From Planctomycetaceae bacterium (GTDB lineage Bacteria > Planctomycetota > Planctomycetia > Planctomycetales > Planctomycetaceae), in the NCBI GenBank assembly GCA_029259845.1, contig JAJDEI010000018.1, forward strand, positions 1 through 64,000: a stretch of 64,000 nucleotides of DNA. Direction: 5' to 3'. Below the pieces are notes generated by a model. That model was not told where the DNA came from and made no database searches. It was given only the letters and a program-made list of their open reading frames with translations. Every line of letters begins with the position of its first letter. Within the stretch, counting starts at the first letter, position 1. Shown one piece after another: positions 47,437 through 55,619 of the stretch. Both the position numbers and the translations under genes were made by a program.

Positions 47437-48105
47437 TCATTTCGGCTTCGTGTTGAGTGCGATTCGCTCGCGGACGCGGGCTTCGAGATGTCGGACGACG
47501 GCGTCGATGTCGCGGTGGGTGGTGTCGATGCTGATCGCATCGTCAGCCGGGCGGAGCGGGGCGATGGGGCGGTTGGCGTCGCGCTGATCGCGGGCGGTTT
47601 GTTCGGCGAGCAGCGTTTCGAGCGGAACATGACGGCCCTGTGCGGCGAGTTCCTGTTGCCGCCGGTGGGCGCGGACTTCGCGGTCGGCAGTGAGAAAGAA
47701 CTTGCAACCGGCTTGCGGGAAGGCGACGGTCCCCTGGTCGCGGCCTTCGCAAACGATGTCGCGACCGTCCGCCATGCGGCGTTGCGCGGCGATCATGGCG
47801 GTGCGGACGTCCGGATTCCGGGCGATGAGGGACGCGGTCTCAGTGGTTTCCGCCGAGCGGAGCGAGCCGGTCACGTCCCGGCCGTTGGCGAACGTCCGGC
47901 CTTCATGAAAGGTGATGTCGAGCGATTTGGCCAGTTGTCCGACCGCCCGTTGGTCCGTGGGGCCGATTGATTGGGCGAGGCATTCGGCGGCGACGGCGCG
48001 GTACATGGCTCCCGTGTCGAGGTACTCGAACCCGAGTTGCGCAGCCAACTGGCGGGCCGTCGTGCTCTTGCCGGTTCCGGCCGGTCCGTCGATGGTGACA
48101 ATCAT
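47437..48105 (-). CDS. cmk: Cytidylate kinase
   Basis: 222 aa, normal for CMP kinase. Phosphorylates CMP and dCMP with ATP. P-loop 'IDGPAGTGKSTTARQLA', 'YLDTGAMYRAVA', 'NGRDVTGSLRSAE', 'CEGRDQGTVAFPQAGCKFFLTAD', 'RDQRDANRPIAPLRPADDA'. I chose the ATG at 48105, directly before the P-loop. An open frame continues ~230 codons upstream, but that part is antisense to the ABC-type permease gene. Confidence 0.93.
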   Translation of the reverse strand: MIVTIDGPAGTGKSTTARQLAAQLGFEYLDTGAMYRAVAAECLAQSIGPTDQRAVGQLAKSLDITFHEGRTFANGRDVTGSLRSAETTETASLIARNPDVRTAMIAAQRRMADGRDIVCEGRDQGTVAFPQAGCKFFLTADREVRAHRRQQELAAQGRHVPLETLLAEQTARDQRDANRPIAPLRPADDAISIDTTHRDIDAVVRHLEARVRERIALNTKPK

Positions 48106-48469
48106 CGTCGTGGGGAGTGGGTAGCGAGTTGTAGGCAGAGAAGTGAACAACGGACAACGACGAATGATCACCGACACGCCGTCATGATAGACGGTCGGGT
48201 GGCTGAGGCGCTGTTGCGGCGACGGACGCTCATCCTCGGTCCGACCACTGGGGCCGTGACGCGGTTCGTTCGTCGTCCACAGCCCCAGAGTTCCGAGCGG
48301 CTGAGCGATCAACGGTTCGGAATCGCCCCAGCCACCCCCCCCTTTGGGGCGGACGCGGCCTTTCATCATAGACCGCAAGGTGGCTGCTTGGCGACGGTGC
48401 AATCCACTAGTATACTGGCGGCTTCTCATTTCCATTCGCTTTTCTCGCCGATTCTTACGGGAGTCTTTC
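48106..48469. other. Intergenic region between cmk and the permease gene
   Basis: 364 bp, divergent promoters expected. It contains copy B of the dispersed ~90-bp repeat (48250-48338). No gene. Confidence 0.5.
48250..48338. repeat. Dispersed ~90-bp repeat, copy B
   Basis: Starts GGGGCCGTGACGCGGTTCGTT, identical to copy A at 14053 over 21 bases, and ends ATCGCCCCAGCCACCCC. The + strand frame of both copies spells 'GAVTRFV', later 'QRF.IAP.TPP', which comes from the DNA repeat. Confidence 0.75.
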
Positions 48470-50191
48470 TTGCTCGCCGGACCTTTGTTCAGCCGCGAGG
48501 TGTTAATCGCCCCCCGGCAAATGAAGCACTTTCTCATGCGGTCCGGGTACATTGCCGGGCTGTTCGTGTTGATGTACACCGCCGGACAGGTGACGTTCGG
48601 CTGGCAATCGGTCCGTACCGTCGGAGCGACGGCGAGGTTTGGGGCGTTCGTGTTCCAGGTGTTCTCGCTGGTCCAGTTGACGTTGGTGATGGCGTTTTCT
48701 CTGTTGGCTGCGGCGGGCAGCGTGGCCCAGGAGAAAGACCGGCGGACGCTGATTCTGCTGCTGATGACCGACTTGCGGGATCGGGAATTGGTGGGCGGCA
48801 AGTTGCTGGCCAGCCTGTGGTCGGTGTTGGTGCTGATCGCCGCAGCGGTCCCGGTGTTCTTTATTGTGTCGATGTTGGGCGGGACGACCGTGCAGCAGAT
48901 TCTATGGGCTCAGGCCGTTTGCGTCCTGGCGGCACTGGCGGCCGGAAGTTGGGGGTCGCTGGTCGCGTTTTGGCGGGAGAAGACGTTTCAGACGTTGGCC
49001 CTGGGGTCTCTGGGCATCGTGTTGTTTGTCGGCGTGATCGAAGGGGCGGTCGCGGTCGCCGGTGCGGAATCGCCGTTCGCTGTCGTCGGCGCGCTCAATC
49101 CCTATCGGACTTTGGGACACATTCTCAATCCGCTGGCGTCCGACGCGACAAAGATCGAATCGGTCGTCACCGGGAGTTTGTTGGCACTGGCCGTCCTGAG
49201 CGCAGTGCTGGTGGCGTTCACAACGATCATGGTCCGGCGATGGAATCCTTCGAAGTCCGTGCATCGGGACGCGAGTGAAGACGAGTCGGCAACGGCGGCG
49301 AAGCGCGTTCGCACACGGAACATCTGGGACTCTCCGCTGATTTGGCGGGAGATTCGCACGCGGGCCTATGGGAGAAAGATCTTCATCATCAAACTGGCCT
49401 ATCTGGTGCTCACCGCATTTGTGGTGCTGTTTCTGCGACAGGCGGCCGGCAGCCAAACGATGATCCTTGGCATGATCTCCTCCCAGGGATTCGCGTTCGT
49501 GGCGCTCACGCTGGTGGGGCTGATGCTGCTGAATGCCCAGGCGGTGACGTCGGTCACGTCTGAGCGAGACGGGCAAACCCTCGAATTGCTGCTGGTGACA
49601 GACGTCACCGCCAAGGAGTTTGTGTTCAGCAAACTGGGCGGGGTGTTCTACAACACCAAGGAAGTGATTCTCGTGCCGCTGCTGCTGGTGGCGTGGTACG
49701 CCATTCAAGGGAATTCGACCCTTGAGAATTCCATTTTCCTGACGCTGGGGTATCTGGCGGTGGTGCTGTTTGCGGCGATGCTCGGCCTGCATTCCGCGTT
49801 CTCCTACGACAGCTCGCGGACGGCGATTGCCAACAGTTTGGGGACGGTGTTTTTCCTCTTTATCGGCATTTTCATTTGTATGATGCTGATGGTGGAGGCT
49901 CAGGCCTCGTTCGCGTTGCAGTTCACGCCGTTCTTGATGTTCATCCTGGGCGGGAGCCTGGGACTGTACGCTTCGTTGACGGCGCGGAACCCGTCGCGGG
50001 CGTTGGGGTTCGCGGCCGGTGTTCTTCCCTTTTGCACGTTCTATGCGATCACCGGGTTCCTGCTGGGGAACCCTTTGGAGGTCTGCCTGACGGTGGTGTT
50101 CGCGTACGGCTTCCCGACGATCGCCATGCTCGTCCCGGCGATCAGCGAGTTCGATGTGGCGCTGGGCCGCACGACGCTGGACAAGGGGTAA
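48470..50191 (+). CDS. ABC-2-type transporter permease-like protein
   Basis: 573 aa. Two similar halves, each opening with a conserved phrase ('LFSREVLIAPRQMKHFLMRSGY' and 'LIWREIRTRAYGRKIFIIKLAY') and then about six membrane segments. Each half also has a 'VAQEKDRRTLILLLMTDLRDRELVGGKL' / 'SERDGQTLELLLVTDVTAKEFVFSKL' phrase, typical of ABC-2 permeases of gliding/export systems. No ATPase gene is adjacent. I prefer the TTG at 48470, preceded by GGGAG; an open frame extends ~42 codons further upstream into the repeat. Confidence 0.78.
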   Translation: MLAGPLFSREVLIAPRQMKHFLMRSGYIAGLFVLMYTAGQVTFGWQSVRTVGATARFGAFVFQVFSLVQLTLVMAFSLLAAAGSVAQEKDRRTLILLLMTDLRDRELVGGKLLASLWSVLVLIAAAVPVFFIVSMLGGTTVQQILWAQAVCVLAALAAGSWGSLVAFWREKTFQTLALGSLGIVLFVGVIEGAVAVAGAESPFAVVGALNPYRTLGHILNPLASDATKIESVVTGSLLALAVLSAVLVAFTTIMVRRWNPSKSVHRDASEDESATAAKRVRTRNIWDSPLIWREIRTRAYGRKIFIIKLAYLVLTAFVVLFLRQAAGSQTMILGMISSQGFAFVALTLVGLMLLNAQAVTSVTSERDGQTLELLLVTDVTAKEFVFSKLGGVFYNTKEVILVPLLLVAWYAIQGNSTLENSIFLTLGYLAVVLFAAMLGLHSAFSYDSSRTAIANSLGTVFFLFIGIFICMMLMVEAQASFALQFTPFLMFILGGSLGLYASLTARNPSRALGFAAGVLPFCTFYAITGFLLGNPLEVCLTVVFAYGFPTIAMLVPAISEFDVALGRTTLDKG

Positions 50192-50280
50192 GGGGGCGCA
50201 TCGACCACCGATCGCATGTTTTGCCTCATTGCCTGACGGACATCGGGAAACGGGGAGGGGCGATGTCTAATACCGAAGCC

Positions 50281-50422
50281 AGAATGACGAAGGATTCTCG
50301 AATTTCGAAACACGAACCGGGGAAAACTCTTTCAATGGCCGGATAGAACCGTGGTGTCATGATTGACTGGCCATCCGCTGAACCGATTCGGATTTCTGGG
50401 TTCGGATTTCCTTCGTCATTCT
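50281..50422. repeat. Inverted repeat of GAATGACGAA type
   Basis: Perfect 12-bp arms AGAATGACGAAG and CTTCGTCATTCT, 118 bp apart, with further GAATGACGA/TTTCG-like words around them. Words like this recur in planctomycete intergenic DNA. Confidence 0.55.
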
Positions 50423-50520
50423 GATTTCGTCATTCGAGTTGGCAGGCCTTCCTTGTTCCCCACGAAACACGCCAGAGCGACGGAATGTCGCGCACGTGAC
50501 CGCCGCCCCGACCTGGTGTT

Positions 50521-50725
50521 AGGTCGTGTTGACATACGAACTGGGTAGCACGGGTTGTCGCAACCCGTGTCGTAACGCGACAAGAAGCCCTGCGGGAAAT
50601 CGTCCGGTCAAGGTGAGATGTCCAGTCAAACACAGGCTTCCTGCCGCTGCGCGGCACCGGTTGAGACAACCGGTGCTACCCCATTTCCTGCGGAAAAACC
50701 GACGGATTGAATGTCAACACGACCT
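50521..50725. mobile_element. 205-bp nested inverted-repeat element, possible MITE
   Basis: Perfect 15-bp ends AGGTCGTGTTGACAT (50521-50535) and its complement (50711-50725). Nested inside is a second pair of 27-bp imperfect arms at 50543-50569 and 50655-50681, each of which is itself a hairpin (GGGTTGTCGCAACCC; ACCGGTTGAGACAACCGGT). No target duplication was clear. There is no coding capacity, so a transposase would have to act in trans. Confidence 0.65.
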
Positions 50726-50766
50726 CGTGCCTGCCCGTCCCGCGATGGGCACCGAAGCTCTCTGAT

Positions 50767-52047
50767 ATGAACGGCGTCCTGGAAGCTCTGACCTTCCTGC
50801 TGCCTGGTCTGGCGGCGCTGATCGGGTTGATCGTGGCGTCGGGGTTCTTCTCCGGAAGCGAGACCGCCCTGTTCTATCTGTCGCGGGACGAGCTACGGAT
50901 GCTGCAGGTCGGCAAGCCCCGCGAGCGGGCGGTCGCCGAACTGCTCCGCGACCCGGACCGCCTGTTGACGGTCGTGTTGTTCTGGAACCTGGTGATCAAC
51001 CTCACCTATTTTGCGGTGAGCGTCGCGCTGGCGCGGCAGTTGGCCGAACGGCAAGGGACGGTGGCCGCAGGGGTGATGAGCGCGGCGGCACTCGCGGGGA
51101 TCATCCTGTTCGGCGAGGTCTTGCCGAAAAGCCTGTCGATGGTCTTCCATCGGCGGATGGCCGTGCTGGTCAGTTGGCCGTTGTCAATCGCCGTTCGCCT
51201 GCTCGACCCGGTGCTGCCGGCGTTGGGCCTCACGACGCGGATCATCCGACGGACCGTCTGGCCGCACATCCGGCCCGAGCCGTATCTGCAGGCCGGCGAT
51301 CTGGAGAAGGCGGTCGAAACGTCGAAGCTGAGCCAGGAAACGATTCGGCAGGAGCAGTTGGTCCTGCACCGCATCCTGGACTTGTCGGAAATCACCGCCG
51401 AGGAAGTCATGCGGCCACGCGGGACGTACACGATTCACTCGCCGTCGGCACGCTTCCCGCTATCGGCACTGGCGGCGACGGGGCCCGTTGATGATTATCT
51501 GCTTCTGCAGGATACCGTGACGAATGACGCAGACGCCGATGCCATCGGCGCGGCGATTCCGTTAGCCACATTGTGGAGCTTCACGGAGGAGAACCTTACA
51601 GCGCATGCCGAGCCGGTCGCACATGTGCCGTGGTGCGCGTCTCTCGCCGAACTGCTGCAGACGCTGCGAAACCGGCTCTGCGATGTCGCCGTCGTCGTCA
51701 ATGAGTACGGCGAGACGATTGGCGTGGTGACCTATGAAGATGTGATGGAGACCGTGCTGGTCTCGCTTCCCAGCCGGACAAAGCGGGTGCTCGGTCGCGA
51801 ACCGATGCTGGAGGTTGCCGAAGGCCGGTATCACGTCGACGGACTCACGACGCTTCGCTATTTATCACAGCGGCTGGGGATCGACTACGAGCCGGTTGCA
51901 GACGGCCTGCTGACGGTCGCCGGCATGCTCCAGGAAAACCTGGACCGCATCCCCCACGTCGGCGACGAATGCGTTTGGCACGGCTATCGGTTCAAAGTGA
52001 TTGAAACCACCGAACGCGGCAAGCTGCGGGTCGTGGTCAGTGGGTAG
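50767..52047 (+). CDS. CNNM/CorC (hemolysin C-like) membrane protein with CBS domains
   Basis: 426 aa. DUF21/CNNM membrane domain in the first ~190 residues ('SGFFSGSETALFYLSRDELRML', 'LILFGEVLPKSLSM' region) with four hydrophobic segments. A CBS pair follows ('ITAEEVMRPRGTYT', 'CDVAVVVNEYGETIGVVTYEDVMETVL') and a C-terminal CorC-like domain ('LTVAGMLQENLDRIPHVGDECVWHGYRFKVIE'). This family exports magnesium or cobalt. I chose the ATG at 50767 because the hydrophobic domain starts there. A partner gene of the same family follows 86 bp later. Confidence 0.9.
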   Translation: MNGVLEALTFLLPGLAALIGLIVASGFFSGSETALFYLSRDELRMLQVGKPRERAVAELLRDPDRLLTVVLFWNLVINLTYFAVSVALARQLAERQGTVAAGVMSAAALAGIILFGEVLPKSLSMVFHRRMAVLVSWPLSIAVRLLDPVLPALGLTTRIIRRTVWPHIRPEPYLQAGDLEKAVETSKLSQETIRQEQLVLHRILDLSEITAEEVMRPRGTYTIHSPSARFPLSALAATGPVDDYLLLQDTVTNDADADAIGAAIPLATLWSFTEENLTAHAEPVAHVPWCASLAELLQTLRNRLCDVAVVVNEYGETIGVVTYEDVMETVLVSLPSRTKRVLGREPMLEVAEGRYHVDGLTTLRYLSQRLGIDYEPVADGLLTVAGMLQENLDRIPHVGDECVWHGYRFKVIETTERGKLRVVVSG

Positions 52048-52133
52048 TGGGTAGGAAGTAGGAAGCAGGGAATAGTCGCTGCAAAACGTCAACTCTCGAC
52101 CCTGGACTCTGGACTCTCAACTTTCGACTCTCA

Positions 52134-53135
52134 ATGAACTTGCTCGAAACACTCTTCGTTCTGCTCTTGTTCCTGGCGGGTGTGCGTCTGTCGGCGTTTT
52201 TCAGTGGGACAGAGACCGGGTTTTATCGCATCAGCTTTCCCCGGCTCGTGATCGATGCGCAGGCGGGGGACCGGGTGGCGAAGCGGCTGTTGTGGTTCGT
52301 CCGGAACCCGTCCTCGTTTGTCGCGACGACGCTGGTGGGGAACAATCTGGCCAATTACCTGACGACGTATGCGATCAGCCTGGGGGTACTGCTGGTCGCC
52401 GGAGACGTCGGTGATGTGGTCGAAATCGGGGCGGCGATCGTACTTTCGCCGGTCGTGTTTCTCTTTGGCGAGCTGCTTCCCAAGAATCTTTACTATCGCG
52501 CCCCGCTCAGTCTGCTGCGGCGCGATTCCGCGCTGTTCACCATGTTTTACCGGCTGCTCCTGCCGGCCAGTTGGCCGCTCGTCGGGCTGACGCGGCTGAT
52601 CGAACGGATCTCTCCGGATGCGGGCAAACGGACCGAGTTGCTGCTCGGTCGCAGCCATCTGATTCAACTCATGACGCAGGGGCGACGGGAAGGACTCCTC
52701 ACGGACGTCCAGAATCGCCTGGCGGGGGGCGTGCTGCAAATCGCCCCGCAACCGGTGACCGAATCGATGACCCCCGCCAATCGGGTCCTCGGTCTTGGGG
52801 AGCAAGCGAGCCGCCGGGAGATTCTCGATTACGCCCGCCGCTTCGCAACGCCCATCGTCGCCATCCACAGACAGCAATCGGCGGAGTCGTGGTATGCCTA
52901 TGTGCGGGTCGTCGATGTCGCGCTGGACCGCAGCCCGGTCTCTTCGCTTTTCCGGACGATGCCTGCGGTCACTCCGTCGGCTTCAAAACTCGACGCTCTC
53001 CAGTCTCTGCAGGAACAAGGCCGGGTTTTCGGGGTTGTCAACGAAGGCGATCAGGTTCTCGGAATCGTCAGCAGCCGCGGCCTGTGCGAACAGTTGTTTC
53101 GCCCAGCCACCGCACCGGGACAGCGTCCGGCATGA
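52134..53135 (+). CDS. Second CNNM/CorC-type membrane protein, shorter
   Basis: 333 aa. The same DUF21 membrane domain ('SAFFSGTETGFYRISFPRLV', 'ATTLVGNNLANYLTTYAI', 'FLFGELLPKNLYY') then a CBS-like part with weak motifs ('VTESMTPANRVLGLGE', 'RVFGVVNEGDQVLGIVSSRGLCEQLF'). The C-terminal CorC domain of its neighbour is missing. Tandem CNNM genes of which one lacks CorC occur in other bacteria and may form a hetero-oligomer. Same strand, likely same transcript as the preceding gene. Confidence 0.88.
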   Translation: MNLLETLFVLLLFLAGVRLSAFFSGTETGFYRISFPRLVIDAQAGDRVAKRLLWFVRNPSSFVATTLVGNNLANYLTTYAISLGVLLVAGDVGDVVEIGAAIVLSPVVFLFGELLPKNLYYRAPLSLLRRDSALFTMFYRLLLPASWPLVGLTRLIERISPDAGKRTELLLGRSHLIQLMTQGRREGLLTDVQNRLAGGVLQIAPQPVTESMTPANRVLGLGEQASRREILDYARRFATPIVAIHRQQSAESWYAYVRVVDVALDRSPVSSLFRTMPAVTPSASKLDALQSLQEQGRVFGVVNEGDQVLGIVSSRGLCEQLFRPATAPGQRPA

Positions 53136-53553
53136 CCTCACGTTCCCAAGCGGGCGGCTCTGCCGCCTCCTGACGATTCGACGTCGGTCGCTGATTCGCC
53201 GCCATCCGCCGGCGGCAAAGTCGCCAGCTGGGGGGACGATACGCACCTTTATCCGCGGGCCTTTCGTCTGCCCGGTTGTGTAAGAACGACAATCCGCCGG
53301 GAATTCTTCCGGCAATTCTTGCTGTCCGTCTTGACCCATCATGGGGAAACTCATAAAACCCGCGCCCCGATCAGGTGACAAGCGGCGGCATTCGCCGATT
53401 CAACGTCTCCGCAGCAGAAATTCTGACCGCATCAGAAATTTCCGTTCCGGACCGTACCCCGAATCATCGCCAGCTTCTGGCAAAGCCGACTGTCACCTCG
53501 ACCCTTTCCTGACCCTCTCCCATCTCTTCCCCGCAAGCGGTAGGAAACGAACG
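53136..53553. other. Intergenic region
   Basis: 418 bp without a gene. It has an imperfect inverted repeat GAAATTCTGA/TCAGAAATTTC (53417-53442) that could belong to the promoter of the following secreted protein gene. Confidence 0.45.
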
Positions 53554-54675
53554 ATGCCCAGACTCCCATTGAGGAGCGTTCGCCCATTGGCGGCCGTTCT
53601 GACTCTCACTCTCATTGCCATCTCAAACACCGCGACGGCCCAATGGGGGCCCTTTGGCCGCAACTGCAACTGCCAGCCGGCCATCGCGCCCTACGCAGCA
53701 GGACCCGCCTTCTCGCAGACGGCGATGGCCAACCCCTGCATCACGCAGTCGGTCGCCGTCGCTCAGATTCCCTGCGTCCAGCCGGTGCAGGAAACCGTCT
53801 ACCGGGACGTGCCGGTGACCGAGTACCGAAAAGAAACTCGAACCGTCAAAAAGCCCGTCATCAAGACGGTTTACGAAGACCGGAAAGTGACCGCCTATCG
53901 GCAAATTCTGGTTGACAAGACCGCCGAGGTGCCGTCGGTCAATTACCAAACGATCACGGAGCAGCGACCGGTCACCGTGAACCGCAGCTACTGGCGGAAC
54001 GTGCGTCAGCCGGTGGCCAAAGGCATCGGTTGCGACTACGACCGCCGCCCGTCACTGGCGGGCTGGTTCAATCGCTCAAGTTACGACCTGCGGATGGCGT
54101 TCACGCCCAGCTATATCAATCGCCGCGAGTTCGTGCCGAACGTGGTCGCCTACAACGTGCCGACACAGCGGACCGTCGCTATCCCCACGACTCGTCAGGT
54201 GGCCTACAAGGTCTCCCAGATTGAGCCGTACACGACGACGCAACGGGTCGCTCGCAACATCACCGAGTATGTCGAAGAACAAGTGACTGTCCACGTGCCT
54301 CATACGACAACCAAAACAGTCGCCGTCGGCACCCGCACGCGGATGGCGTACGTCAACCCGTATGGCGGCGGTGGAACTGCGACCGCCTCCCGGCCGACCC
54401 CGGATCGCACTGCCGAGGCGAACGCCGCTCGTCGCAAGCGGACCTCGACGAACACCGATGGCGGAGTCCGCCAACAGAGTTTCGAGCAGCCGGTCCAACA
54501 GCGCGCACCCGATCGGCCGGCGGAACCGGCACCGTTCGGATTCGAACACGGCCGGGTCGAACCGGAACCGAGCGAAACGGACGCCGATGTCGCCGGCTGG
54601 CGGCCGTCTCGGCACCGCCGTTCGACTCACAACGGCACCGCCGGACCGTCGCTGCCCATCGTGGCGGCCAACTAG
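53554..54675 (+). CDS. Secreted repeat protein (Tyr/Thr/Val-rich) of unknown function
   Basis: 373 aa. Signal peptide ending near 'NTATAQWG'. The centre is a row of degenerate strand repeats: 'VYRDVPVTEYRKETRTVKKPV', 'TVYEDRKVTAYRQILVDK', 'VNYQTITEQRPVTVNR', later 'VPTQRTVAIPTTRQVAYKVS' and 'TEYVEEQVTVHVPHTTTK'. This resembles the YTV-type repeat proteins of planctomycetes, proposed as cell-wall components, but I only infer the link. The C-terminal 100 residues are basic and low-complexity. AGGAAA lies before the ATG. Confidence 0.75.
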   Translation: MPRLPLRSVRPLAAVLTLTLIAISNTATAQWGPFGRNCNCQPAIAPYAAGPAFSQTAMANPCITQSVAVAQIPCVQPVQETVYRDVPVTEYRKETRTVKKPVIKTVYEDRKVTAYRQILVDKTAEVPSVNYQTITEQRPVTVNRSYWRNVRQPVAKGIGCDYDRRPSLAGWFNRSSYDLRMAFTPSYINRREFVPNVVAYNVPTQRTVAIPTTRQVAYKVSQIEPYTTTQRVARNITEYVEEQVTVHVPHTTTKTVAVGTRTRMAYVNPYGGGGTATASRPTPDRTAEANAARRKRTSTNTDGGVRQQSFEQPVQQRAPDRPAEPAPFGFEHGRVEPEPSETDADVAGWRPSRHRRSTHNGTAGPSLPIVAAN

Positions 54676-54922
54676 ACATGACCCAGTGGCCGAGCTCCCC
54701 GCTCGGCGCGAGACCCGTGTGAATCCTCACCCCTCGCGGCACCGGTATCATGCCGGTGCCCACTTTTTTGCGCAGACACGGTTATTGATCAGCGTCAACG
54801 GGCCAAACGTCAATCACCGAGGACTCAGTACCCGGTACTGGGTACTCGGTACTGCGTTGGCGGCACAGGTCGTCCGATCAAGCAGCTCCTCAACCGTCCC
54901 GCCAGATGAAAATCCCGCCGCC

Positions 54923-55528
54923 ATGTCTGACAACACCAGCGACGCGGGCACGTTCCTGAAATTCATGGGCGGTCTCGGTCTCGGCATCGCGATGACGTAT
55001 GCCTATACCCGTTACCAATGGGAAATGCCCGCGGTCGTGCGGTTGCCGGCGATGGTCACCTCGGCCACCATCTCCGCCACGGCCGACTCAGACCTTTACA
55101 ACTGGGATTTGCCGTTTGAGGCGCGGCAGCGGGCGGCTGCGGTCATCATTGGGCAGAACCCGGACAAGTTCATCGAACTCGACAACGCGACCGGCCACGT
55201 GCTCCTCAACGAGATGCAGAGGCAGCGGGCCTTGCGGCGGGCGATGATCCAGAAAACCGCGTGGACCGCTTTCGACGTCGCCCTCGGCAAACCGGCTCTC
55301 CGCAAGGCGCTTCAGCGGAAGTATGGAGGAACCGATGACGAACAACTCAAACGCAACATGCTCGCCGCGCGCATCGCCGAGGACGAAATCCTCGACGGGT
55401 TTCTCCGGCATCACTTCCCGGACCTGACCCGCGACGATCGCGTCGACCTGATCCTCGACGTCGGTCAAAACCGGTTGAAGACGACCCCGGAGCAGGTCAC
55501 ACTTGAGCCCTCCGAGCCCCGCCTCTAG
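54923..55528 (+). CDS. Unknown protein, possibly membrane-anchored
   Basis: 201 aa, not recognised. A weakly hydrophobic N-terminal stretch ('FLKFMGGLGLGIAMTYAYTRYQW') may be a membrane anchor. The rest is helical with 'ARQRAAAVIIGQNPDKFIELDNATGHVLLNEMQRQRALRRAMIQKTAWTAFD' (residues ~68-118) and an acidic 'EDEILDGFLRHHFPDLTRDDRVDLILDVGQN'. The start ATG is at 54923; an open frame extends upstream through the 3' part of the previous gene, which I regard as a shadow. It is convergent with the hydantoinase gene. Confidence 0.6.
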   Translation: MSDNTSDAGTFLKFMGGLGLGIAMTYAYTRYQWEMPAVVRLPAMVTSATISATADSDLYNWDLPFEARQRAAAVIIGQNPDKFIELDNATGHVLLNEMQRQRALRRAMIQKTAWTAFDVALGKPALRKALQRKYGGTDDEQLKRNMLAARIAEDEILDGFLRHHFPDLTRDDRVDLILDVGQNRLKTTPEQVTLEPSEPRL

Positions 55529-55549
55529 CGCCTCGCCCCACTTTGCTTC

Positions 55550-55580
55550 GGGAGTTGGAGTTCAAGCTTTCGCTTGCTGT
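55550..55580. repeat. Short dispersed repeat with hairpin
   Basis: GGGAGTTGGAGTTCAAGCTT followed by TCGCTTGCTGT; CAAGC/GCTTG forms a hairpin. The core GTTGGAGTTCAA occurs again near 62463. It lies between convergent genes and may help stop transcription. Confidence 0.5.
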
Positions 55581-55619
55581 CGCAGCGTTGTGCTCCTCCC
55601 CATGCCGCCCAGCCGTGGT

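Larger units (their letters stand above)
50192..50766. other. 575-bp intergenic region filled with inverted repeats
   Basis: No gene. The left part has the inverted pair AGAATGACGAAG (50281-50292) and CTTCGTCATTCT (50411-50422). The right part is a 205-bp nested element (50521-50725) ending 41 bp before the CNNM gene. Confidence 0.6.

Noticed and set aside
48106-48801. N-terminal extension of cmk to 48801
   Set aside because: The P-loop begins right after the ATG at 48105; the extension is antisense to the permease gene and crosses a dispersed repeat.
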